A DNA stretch of 10,936 nt, taken from Chloroflexota bacterium. Its GTDB lineage: Bacteria > Chloroflexota > Dehalococcoidia > Lucifugimonadales > Australimonadaceae. The notes under the pieces were generated by a model. That model made no database searches, was not told where the DNA came from, and was given only the letters and a program-made list of their open reading frames with translations. The DNA is taken from contig JAPOOH010000427.1 of NCBI GenBank assembly GCA_026713505.1, positions 1-10,936 of the forward strand, in the 5' to 3' direction. Positions 5,150 through 10,936 of the stretch are shown here, piece after piece. Position numbers and translations under genes: made by a program. Position 1 is the stretch's first letter, and each line of letters opens with the position of its first letter.

Positions 5150-6973
5150 ATGCGTTTCTTGTCCGCGAAAGCAGGCCCGCTCTACGTCTGGCAATACCCG
5201 GTCCTGCTCGCCGTTCTCGTTGGAGCGGGGCTCGCCGCCTTCTTCTACGCGCCGGAGCGTTCGACGACTCCCGCGGGAGGGCTCGCGGAGGGTGAGCAGC
5301 TCGTACCCGTGCAGCGCGGGACGCTCACTGACGCCATCGCCACGAGCGGCACGGTGGTGTTCCCGATGCGCGAGGAGGTGTCGTTCTCGGTCGCGGGCGA
5401 GGTCGGTGAGGTGCTGGTGAGCGTGGGCAGCGTCGTGCGTGAGGGGGACGCGCTCGCGCGGCTGGACGCGGCGACGGTCGCGTCGTTCGAGCGGAACGTG
5501 ACGAAGGCGGAGGTGGACCTGCGCGACGCCCAGGAGGCGCTGGCCGACGCCCTCGGCCTGCCGGACGCGTCCGAGATCGCGGCTGCGAGCGACGCGGTGA
5601 CGCTCAGCCGCCGGGCACTCGAGAACGCGCAGGCGGACCTCGAGCTCACGGTGCGGAATTCCGCTCGCGACGAGGCCGATGCGCGGGACGCGATCGACGC
5701 CGCGATGGACGCTGTCCAGGACGCGCTCGACGTCGTCGACGAGAGGGCGGAGGAGTACGCGGAGACGTTCGTGCAGTGGCTGGGCGTCCCGGCTTCGAGC
5801 GTGAACACGGAGCTGGACCCCGCAGGCGTGCTCAGCGGCTGGGAGCTGGACCTCGACGCGCTGTTCGACGACCGCCAGGTGCTGAACCACGAGCTGTCAT
5901 GGATGGAGCCGCCCAACGACGACCCCGCAACGCTGTGGGACGAGCTCGTCGTCTTCCTGTGGAAGACCCTGTACGTCGGCAGGCTGGCGGGGACGTGTCC
6001 CGACGGCCCGCCGTTCGAGGGGCGTTGCGCGGAGCACGAGATGGAGGAGGCGTGGACGGCAGTCGAAGACGCCCGCCTTCCGGTCGAGGAGGCGCTGGCG
6101 GTCGTAGATGACGCGCGCGCTGCCCTGGAGAACGCGGAGGCGAAGACGGCGCGGGACCTGCTGTCTGCTGAGGAGGCGGTGGAGAAGGCGGAGAGCGCGC
6201 TGGTCGCCGACGAGGAATCGGCGGCGGACCTGACCGTGGAGACAGAGGCGCTGGACGTGGCCCTGCTGCGCCGGGAGATCACGGTCGCCGAGCACGCTCT
6301 CGCGTCGGCGCAGGAAGACCTCCGGAACGCCGTACTGACTGCGCCGGTCTCCGGCATCGTCGAGGACGTCTCGATGGAGGCCGGAGACCGACCGGGCGAC
6401 CAGAGCGGTCAGGCCGGTCAGCAGGCTGCGTCGGGCTCTATCACCATCCTGGACCCGTCCGTGGTGGAGGTCGACGGATCCGTGGACGAGATAGACGTGC
6501 TCGCGGTGTCGGTGGGGATGCCCGTCGCGGTGAGCCTGAGCGCGTTGGAAGGGCAGACCCTGGCCGGCGAGATCCTGGAGATCGGCGCGGCGTCGTCCGG
6601 GACAGGCGTGGTCACGTTCCCCGTAACCGTGCGGTTGGACGTGCCCGCGGGACTGACCCTGCGCGACGGGTTGACCGCGGTCTCTGAGATCGTGCTGGCG
6701 CAGTACGCGGGTGAGCTGTTGATACCGACCTCGTCGGTGACAGGCAGCATCCTCTCGCCGGTTGTGCGCGTTTCCGTCGACGGCGTGGTCGAGGAGCGCA
6801 GCGTAACGCTCGGGCCGAGCGACGACTTCTGGGTTGTGGTGCTGGACGGACTCGTGGAAGGCGAGCAGGTAGTGATGCCGGAGCCGGCGGCGGCAGCGCA
6901 GGGCGGCGGCGGGTTCGGGGCCATATTCGGCGGACCGGGGCGCGTCCGCCGCGGCGGCGGTGGAGGCGGATAG
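5150..6973 (+). CDS. Membrane-fusion/periplasmic adaptor protein of a MacAB-type exporter, with insert in the coiled coil
   Basis: A 607-residue HlyD/MacA-like adaptor. Residues 17-34 form an N-terminal membrane anchor (YPVLLAVLVGAGLAAFFY); the rest should be extracytoplasmic. The two halves of the lipoyl/barrel-sandwich domain are at about 79-106 (GEVLVSVGSVVREGDALARLD) and 396-413 (LTAPVSGIVEDVSMEAGD). Between them lies an Ala/Glu/Asp-rich antiparallel coiled coil (about 107-200 and 303-392). The coil is interrupted by about 100 residues (203-302) rich in Trp and Pro with two Cys (283, 293). A beta-barrel (about 430-515) and a membrane-proximal region (520-575) follow, then a poly-Gly tail (580-607). 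At 607 residues it is much longer than typical MacA (about 370). It should couple the permease to export of an unidentified substrate. No outer-membrane partner is encoded nearby. The start has AGGAG with 6 nt spacing. Confidence 0.88.
   Translation: MRFLSAKAGPLYVWQYPVLLAVLVGAGLAAFFYAPERSTTPAGGLAEGEQLVPVQRGTLTDAIATSGTVVFPMREEVSFSVAGEVGEVLVSVGSVVREGDALARLDAATVASFERNVTKAEVDLRDAQEALADALGLPDASEIAAASDAVTLSRRALENAQADLELTVRNSARDEADARDAIDAAMDAVQDALDVVDERAEEYAETFVQWLGVPASSVNTELDPAGVLSGWELDLDALFDDRQVLNHELSWMEPPNDDPATLWDELVVFLWKTLYVGRLAGTCPDGPPFEGRCAEHEMEEAWTAVEDARLPVEEALAVVDDARAALENAEAKTARDLLSAEEAVEKAESALVADEESAADLTVETEALDVALLRREITVAEHALASAQEDLRNAVLTAPVSGIVEDVSMEAGDRPGDQSGQAGQQAASGSITILDPSVVEVDGSVDEIDVLAVSVGMPVAVSLSALEGQTLAGEILEIGAASSGTGVVTFPVTVRLDVPAGLTLRDGLTAVSEIVLAQYAGELLIPTSSVTGSILSPVVRVSVDGVVEERSVTLGPSDDFWVVVLDGLVEGEQVVMPEPAAAAQGGGGFGAIFGGPGRVRRGGGGGG
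6962..6966 (+). promoter_or_regulatory. Shine-Dalgarno of the ABC ATPase inside the adaptor's poly-Gly codons
   Basis: GGAGG lies within the last glycine codons of the adaptor gene, 9 nt before the ATPase ATG at 6976. The stop codon is only 2 bp from that ATG, so translation of the two genes is coupled. Confidence 0.55.
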
Positions 6974-6975
6974 CC

Positions 6976-7692
6976 ATGGCCGGCGTCATCGAGGTAACCG
7001 ACCTGCGGAAGACGTACCGCCTGGGCGCGATAGACGTGCCGGTCCTGAACGGCGTGAGCCTGGCCGTGGAACACGGGGAGATGGTCTCCATCATGGGGCC
7101 GTCCGGCTCCGGCAAGTCGACGCTGATGAACATCATCGGCTGCCTGGACGCGCCAACCTCCGGCAGCTACCTGCTGGAGGGCGAAGAGGTGAGCCGCTGG
7201 GGCGACGCAAGGTTGGCGGCGACACGCAACAGCAAGATCGGCTTCGTATTCCAGACGTACAACCTGCTGCCGCGGCTCTCGGCGCTGGCCAACGTGGAAC
7301 TGGCGTTGCAGTACGGCGACAGGCGGAACGCCCGCGCCCGTTCGCTGCAGGCCCTGGAATCGGTAGGGCTGGGGCATCGCTACAAGCACCGCCCGCTGGA
7401 GCTCTCCGGCGGCGAACAGCAGCGGGTCGCGATCGCGCGGGCGCTGGTGAAGGGCCCGGCGATCATGCTAGCGGACGAGCCGACGGGAGCGCTCGACACC
7501 CGTTCGAGCGCCGAGATCATGGCCATCCTGCAACGCCTCAACCGGGACGAGGGGCTGACGGTCGCGCTGGTGACGCACGAGGCCGACGTGGCCCGGCACA
7601 CCCGGCGCATCGTCTCGCTGCGCGATGGGTTGGTGGTAGGCGATGAACCGGTCCCCGAGCCGCTGCAGGCTGCGGGTGGTGTGCCGGTATGA
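6976..7692 (+). CDS. ABC transporter ATP-binding protein (MacB/LolD-type)
   Basis: A 238-residue ATPase with every canonical motif: Walker A GPSGSGKST (41-49), Q-loop Gln93 in FVFQTYNLLPR, signature LSGGEQQRVAIARAL (143-157), Walker B IMLADE (163-168), D-loop GALD and H-loop His201 in VTHE. The ELSGGEQQRV and NLLPRLSALANVELAL wording is typical of the MacB/LolD/FtsE group, which powers mechanotransmission exporters, not classic importers. It should dimerise on the cytoplasmic side of the permease encoded next, whose start codon overlaps this stop by 4 bp (ATGA). The C-terminal extension after the H-loop is short (about 35 residues). Function as the energy source of the exporter is well supported; the substrate is not. 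Confidence 0.95.
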   Translation: MAGVIEVTDLRKTYRLGAIDVPVLNGVSLAVEHGEMVSIMGPSGSGKSTLMNIIGCLDAPTSGSYLLEGEEVSRWGDARLAATRNSKIGFVFQTYNLLPRLSALANVELALQYGDRRNARARSLQALESVGLGHRYKHRPLELSGGEQQRVAIARALVKGPAIMLADEPTGALDTRSSAEIMAILQRLNRDEGLTVALVTHEADVARHTRRIVSLRDGLVVGDEPVPEPLQAAGGVPV

Positions 7693-8891
7693 CGCCCTTC
7701 GCGCTCATCGGTACGGCGTGGTCCTCCATCGGCGGCAACCGGCTTCGGACGGGCCTGACGCTGCTCGGCATCATCATCGGCGTGGCGGCGGTGATCGCGC
7801 TCATGTCCATCGGGCGCGGCGCGCAGGAAGACATCACGAACCGGATCGAATCGCTGGGGTCGAACCTCCTCTACGTGCGTCCGCTGGACGGCGACCTGAC
7901 GCTGGACGACGCGCTGGCGCTGGTGGACCCGGTCTTCGCGCCGTCCATCGTCAGCGTCGCGCCGGAGGTGTCCACGGGCGGGTCGGTGACGTACCGCATC
8001 ACAGATGCGTTCGCGCAGATCGCGGGCGTCACCCCGGAGTTCGCGGAGGTGCGGAACTTCGAGGTAGCGTCGGGCGAATTCATATCGCCCGCGCACGTGC
8101 AGAACCGGAAAAACGTAGCGGTGCTCGGCTCGCAGACCGCGGAGGACCTGTTCGGCGAGCGCGACCCGGTTGGCGTCGACATCGCCATCTCCGGCCTCCG
8201 TTTCGCGGTCATCGGCGTGCTGGAGAGCAAGGGAGCGACCGCATTCGGGAACGAGGACAGCCGCGTGCTCGTGCCCCTGACCACGGCGTTCTACCGGCTC
8301 AGCGGCGAGCGCACGTCAGAGGGAGACATAACGGTCTCCCTCATCAATGTCCAGGCGGACGGCGAACGCATAGACGAGGCGCAGCAGGAGGCGGAGACGG
8401 TGCTGCGCCTGCGGCACGAGATCACGGACGCGGACGACTTCACGGTCGACACACAGCAGTCGGTGATCGACGCGCTGAGCGAGGCGACGGGCACGCTGAC
8501 CGTGTTCCTGGGCGCTGTCGCGGGCATCTCGCTCGTTGTCGGCGGCATCGGCATCATGAACATCATGCTGGTGTCCGTGACGGAGCGGACGCGGGAGATA
8601 GGCATCCGCAAGGCGCTGGGCGCCAAGCGGCGCGACATCCTCGCGCAGTTCGTGACGGAGGCGGTGCTGCTGAGCATCGGCGGCGGTCTGCTGGGGGTCG
8701 GCGTCGGTGTGGTGGCCTCCCGGGTGCTGGACGGGTTCTCGCTGGCGGGCTCCCAGTTGATAACCGTATTCAGTGGCGACATCGCGGCCCTCGCGCTCGT
8801 GGTGTCGGCGGCGATAGGGCTCTTCTTCGGCATCTATCCGGCGGCGCGGGCCGCGCAACTCCACCCCATTGAGGCGCTGCGCCATGAGTAA
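7689..8891 (+). CDS. ABC transporter permease (MacB/FtsX family)
   Basis: A 400-residue membrane protein with the four-helix MacB layout: TM1 at about 21-41, a large extracytoplasmic MacB_PCD-type domain (about 45-265), and TM2-4 at about 270-297, 321-346 and 364-384. The diagnostic cytoplasmic loop after TM2 is present (SVTERTREIGIRKALGAKRRDI, about 296-317), as is the C-terminal FGIYPAARAAQLHPIEALRHE (380-400) that contacts the ATPase. Unlike E. coli MacB, the ATPase is a separate polypeptide. In the family the extracytoplasmic domain works with the adaptor to move peptides, lipoproteins or macrolide-like compounds; the substrate here is unknown. The ORF starts inside the ATPase stop codon. 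Confidence 0.95.
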   Translation: MTPFALIGTAWSSIGGNRLRTGLTLLGIIIGVAAVIALMSIGRGAQEDITNRIESLGSNLLYVRPLDGDLTLDDALALVDPVFAPSIVSVAPEVSTGGSVTYRITDAFAQIAGVTPEFAEVRNFEVASGEFISPAHVQNRKNVAVLGSQTAEDLFGERDPVGVDIAISGLRFAVIGVLESKGATAFGNEDSRVLVPLTTAFYRLSGERTSEGDITVSLINVQADGERIDEAQQEAETVLRLRHEITDADDFTVDTQQSVIDALSEATGTLTVFLGAVAGISLVVGGIGIMNIMLVSVTERTREIGIRKALGAKRRDILAQFVTEAVLLSIGGGLLGVGVGVVASRVLDGFSLAGSQLITVFSGDIAALALVVSAAIGLFFGIYPAARAAQLHPIEALRHE

Positions 8892-8906
8892 GGGAGGTCA
8901 GGACTG

Positions 8907-9899
8907 ATGGGCGCGAAGGGTTTCATCCTGTTGCTGCTGTTGTTTGCCCTCGTCGGGTCGGGCGCGGGCTACGGTGCTGCGCAGCTCGTTCCGGAGGACG
9001 AAGAGGAGCAGGCGCCCGTGACGTCGGACCTCGTCGCACCGGGCGGCGGCGCGGAAGCGGGCGCGGTGGCCGGCGCGGGCACCGGGCGCGCACGGCAGAC
9101 CGGCGGGCAAACCACCGTGGACGACTTGATGGCGACGATGCCGGAGGAGCAGCGGCGGGAACTGGAGAGCAACCCCGAAGCCGCGGCGATGGTGCGCGCC
9201 CAACTGCAGATGGCTATCGATTCCGGCCAGATACCGCCGGAGGCCCTGCAGGGACTGGTAGGCGGAGGCGCGGTGGACGCCGTGCCCGGCGCGGCTACAG
9301 GAGAGGAAGGCGCCCGGAACGCCGAGCCGCTCGCCGGCACGGTGGTGTCGTTCGATAGCGGCACGCTGACCCTGGAGACGCCTGACGGCGAGGCCGCCGT
9401 CGCCGTGCCGGACGACGCGCCGGTCAACCTGACGAAGACCGTCGCTGACTCCGGGGCGTATCTGACGGAAGAGGCGGAGGTGTCGGTGGTTGCGCGCCCG
9501 GACGATTCGGGCAGCCTGACGGCTGCCGCCATCATCGTCGGCGCAGCGGGACAGGGCGCGGGCGGCGGACGGGGCTTCGCAGCGGTGGTGACGGGAACGA
9601 TCGCCTCGTTCGCAGACGGTGTGCTCACCCTGGAGAACGCGGACGGCTCGGCTGACTTTGCCGTCGCGGACGAGACGCCCGTGCGGATAACGACGACGGC
9701 GGCTGAAGCCGCCTCCGAGCTGACAGCGGGCGTGAGCGTGACCGCCTTCGTGCAACGGGAGGCGGACGGCAGCCTGTCCGCAGCGAGCGTGAACGTTGGC
9801 GGCGCAGGACGCGGGCTGTTCGGCGGCGGCCAGGGCGGCGGGCGCCAGGGCGCCGGCGGCGGTGGCGGCGGCCAGGGTGGCGGGGAGTCCGGTGGCTGA
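8907..9899 (+). CDS. Secreted/anchored protein with two DUF5666-like repeats and a Gly-rich tail
   Basis: A 330-residue protein with an N-terminal hydrophobic segment (residues 5-26) acting as signal peptide or anchor; no lipobox Cys is visible. An acidic/Gly-Ala linker (29-67) and a helical stretch (about 70-118, VDDLMATMPEEQRRELESNP) follow. Two tandem repeats of about 70 residues come next (143-212 and 229-298). Both follow the pattern GT-V/I-x-SF-x-x-G-x-LTLE, V-A-V/D-x-T/A-P-V, LT-A/E-x-x-V-S-V, SL-x-A-A-x-x-x-VG, consistent with small beta-barrel DUF5666 domains. A Gly-rich tail (298-330) ends it. It lies 15 bp after the permease, with GGGAGG 9 nt upstream of the start. It probably acts outside the cytoplasmic membrane with the exporter, as an accessory or substrate-binding factor; this role is inferred from context only. 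Confidence 0.8.
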   Translation: MGAKGFILLLLLFALVGSGAGYGAAQLVPEDEEEQAPVTSDLVAPGGGAEAGAVAGAGTGRARQTGGQTTVDDLMATMPEEQRRELESNPEAAAMVRAQLQMAIDSGQIPPEALQGLVGGGAVDAVPGAATGEEGARNAEPLAGTVVSFDSGTLTLETPDGEAAVAVPDDAPVNLTKTVADSGAYLTEEAEVSVVARPDDSGSLTAAAIIVGAAGQGAGGGRGFAAVVTGTIASFADGVLTLENADGSADFAVADETPVRITTTAAEAASELTAGVSVTAFVQREADGSLSAASVNVGGAGRGLFGGGQGGGRQGAGGGGGGQGGGESGG

Positions 9900-10533
9900 G
9901 ACGCTGGACAGCGCCAGCGGGGTGAGCGTCCTGCGGAACGCCGGCGCCGGCGCGGCGTGGACGTTCGTCTATGCGCCGGGCGCCGGCTCCAACCTGCGGG
10001 ATCCGTTCGGTCAACACCTTGCGGAGCGGCTGCCGGAGGCAGGCATATCGCTCGTGCGCTTCCAGTTCCCCTACCAGGAGGCGGGTAGCCGGAGGCCCGA
10101 CCGACCCGCGACGCTGTTGGCGACGTGGCGCGCCGTCCTGGAGTCGTCGCGGCCCACGGACGTAACGCGCATCGCCGTAGGCGGTCGGTCGCTGGGGGGA
10201 CGCATCGCCTCCGTGCTGGCGTCGGAGGGCGCGGCAGTGGACGCGCTTGCGCTGTTCGCGTACCCGGCGCATCCGCCGGGCAAGCCGGAGCGGTTGCGAA
10301 CGGCCCACCTGCCCGCCATCGCGTGCCCTGCGCTCTTCTGCTCCGGCACGCGCGACCCATTCGCCTCGCCGGACGAACTCGCTGCCGTCGCAGCACTCGT
10401 GCCAAACGCGCGCCTCCACCTGCTCGAGGGCGCGGACCACGGCTTCGCTACGCTCAAATCGAGCGGACGCTCGCGGGAGGACGTCTGGGACGAGGCGGCT
10501 GGCGTGCTGGTCGCGTGGCTGCGCAGCCTGTGA
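9892..10533 (+). CDS. KANL3/Tex30-like alpha/beta hydrolase, GTG start
   Basis: A 213-residue cytoplasmic alpha/beta-hydrolase with an intact catalytic triad: Ser100 in the elbow IAVGGRSLGGRIAS, Asp155 in FCSGTRDPFASPDEL, and His183 in LLEGADHGFATLK. The oxyanion loop is FVYAPGAGSNLRDPF (25-39). The motif set matches the KANL3/Tex30 or dienelactone-hydrolase-like group, a set of poorly characterised bacterial hydrolases. No signal peptide is present. The GTG at 9892 was chosen because it begins just before the upstream stop (8-bp overlap) and has GGGGAG 4 nt upstream. A longer frame from a TTG at 9796 adds a low-complexity Ala/Arg stretch that is only the +1 reading of the preceding Gly tail. 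It is the last gene of the exporter operon and might process or release a transported ester or amide, but this is speculative. Confidence 0.85.
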   Translation: MAETLDSASGVSVLRNAGAGAAWTFVYAPGAGSNLRDPFGQHLAERLPEAGISLVRFQFPYQEAGSRRPDRPATLLATWRAVLESSRPTDVTRIAVGGRSLGGRIASVLASEGAAVDALALFAYPAHPPGKPERLRTAHLPAIACPALFCSGTRDPFASPDELAAVAALVPNARLHLLEGADHGFATLKSSGRSREDVWDEAAGVLVAWLRSL

Positions 10534-10540
10534 GGGGCCG

Positions 10541-10586
10541 ATCCCCTGATCCCTTCCCCCTCGATGGGGAAAGGTCAGGATGGGGG
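10541..10586. terminator. Long imperfect hairpin after the exporter operon
   Basis: CCTGA (10545-10549) pairs with TCAGG (10575-10579), and inner CC-TT-CCCC pairs with GGGG-AA-GG around a CTCGAT loop; outer ATCCCC faces GATGGGG with small mismatches. It begins 8 bp after the stop of the last operon gene. No U-run follows, so if it ends transcription it does so in the T-poor manner of GC-rich genomes. It may equally be a dispersed repeat. Confidence 0.45.
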
Positions 10587-10620
10587 TGAACCGGGGGCGG
10601 GGTAGTAGCGCGGGTGCTTG

Positions 10621-10665
10621 GTCCCCTCTCCTGAGGGAGAGGGTTAGGGTGAGGGCCCTGGGGAC
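10621..10665. repeat. Nested hairpin repeat between convergent genes
   Basis: CCCTCTCC (10624-10631) and GGAGAGGG (10636-10643) form a perfect 8-bp stem with a TGAG loop. GTCCCC (10621-10626) and GGGGAC (10660-10665) form an alternative outer stem, and AGGGCCCT (10652-10659) is a palindrome. The wording GAGGGAGAGGGTTAGGGTGA resembles a widespread dispersed intergenic repeat (recalled, not searched). Lying between two converging genes, it may also act as a bidirectional terminator. Confidence 0.55.
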
Positions 10666-10687
10666 AAGGGGTAGTGCGGAGCCCGAC

Positions 10688-10936
10688 CTAGGACGCGAGT
10701 GACAGCGCGTCGCAGTCGCGCGGGTCGATGTCCGGGCGGAGCGAGTTGAAGACGAGGAACCGGAACGTGCCGTCCGGGGAGCGCTCGCCGTACTCGACCT
10801 CCACCGCAAGCGAAGGCTCGCACCAGTGGGAGAAGAGACTCACGTGCGGCTCCTGCATGAAGGGGCAACGGTCGGTGTTGAACTGGGAGAGCATCCGGTG
10901 GAGGAGGCGCTGGTCGCCGCGGGCTGTGCCCGCGCC
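10688..10936 (-). CDS. Probable ATP-dependent DNA ligase, C-terminal end only
   Basis: The minus strand is open from the right edge to a TAG at 10690-10688, giving the last 82 residues of a longer protein. The visible part reads ARGDQRLLHRMLSQF, then TDRCPF, then HWCEPSLAVEVEYGERSPDG and SLRPDIDPRDC. This resembles the C-terminal OB-fold end of ATP-dependent DNA ligases (compare the family pattern HWV-P-L-V-EV-[FY]-E-[WR]-PDG...LR-D-DPR), which closes around nicked DNA. The adenylation domain with the KxDG lysine would lie beyond the window, so it cannot be told whether this is a stand-alone LigC-type ligase or part of a LigD-like NHEJ protein. An ATG at 10894 inside the frame is an internal Met, because upstream codons remain open and family-like. 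Confidence 0.62.
   Translation of the reverse strand, partial: GAGTARGDQRLLHRMLSQFNTDRCPFMQEPHVSLFSHWCEPSLAVEVEYGERSPDGTFRFLVFNSLRPDIDPRDCDALSLAS

Noticed and set aside
4985..6357. Two minus-strand frames of 301 and 370 codons
   Set aside because: Shadows of the adaptor gene; Ser/Ala/Arg-rich products with no motifs.
9796..9891. Upstream extension of the terminal hydrolase from a TTG codon
   Set aside because: The extra 32 residues are only the alternative reading of the Gly-rich tail codons; GTG at 9892 has a Shine-Dalgarno and typical overlap.
10541..10665. CRISPR-like array or tRNA in the hairpin region
   Set aside because: No regularly spaced identical repeats and no cloverleaf; the symmetry is explained by individual hairpins.
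8969..10809. Minus-strand frames of 478 and 394 codons
   Set aside because: Shadows opposite the DUF5666 protein and hydrolase; Pro/Arg-rich, crossing several real genes and a repeat region.

Overview
The window is GC-rich (about two-thirds G+C by eye) and densely coded. No rRNA, tRNA, CRISPR array, transposase or phage gene is visible. Gene content suggests a free-living bacterium: an acetolactate-synthase-like TPP enzyme, a NYN nuclease, a carboxymuconolactone-decarboxylase-like protein, a VapBC-type pair, and a MacAB-type exporter beside a DUF5666-like secreted protein. The exporter has no visible outer-membrane partner. Together with the style of the intergenic hairpin repeats, this suggests a Chloroflexota (Dehalococcoidia/SAR202-like) metagenomic genome. 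That placement is inference; no marker gene is present.

Left block, minus strand (1-2327): a TPP-dependent acetolactate-synthase-like enzyme is followed after 3 bp by a small DUF1801 protein. Next comes the 5' part of an alpha/beta hydrolase that runs off the left edge. A good sigma70-like promoter carrying a 10-bp inverted repeat lies over the end of the DUF1801 gene and appears to drive the hydrolase. A divergent spacer (2328-2569) separates this block from the plus-strand genes.

Middle block, plus strand (2570-5004): a stand-alone NYN-domain (PIN-like) nuclease, then a 308-bp gene-free stretch of hairpin-forming repeats, then a CMD-family protein. A compact AbrB-type antitoxin/PIN toxin operon follows, with symmetric operator-like sites over its promoter and Shine-Dalgarno.

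Right block, plus strand (5150-10533): a tight five-gene operon encodes a membrane-fusion protein, an ABC ATPase, a MacB/FtsX permease, a membrane-anchored protein with two DUF5666-like repeats, and a KANL3/Tex30-like alpha/beta hydrolase. Junctions are 2-bp gap, 4-bp overlap, 15-bp gap and 8-bp overlap. The adaptor carries an unusual globular insert in its coiled-coil hairpin. Both the adaptor and the DUF5666 protein end in poly-glycine tails whose GG-rich codons also supply the ribosome-binding sites of the next genes. This is the most distinctive system in the window. A hairpin-rich repeat region (10541-10665) separates it from the convergent C-terminal end of a probable ATP-dependent DNA ligase (minus strand) cut by the right edge.
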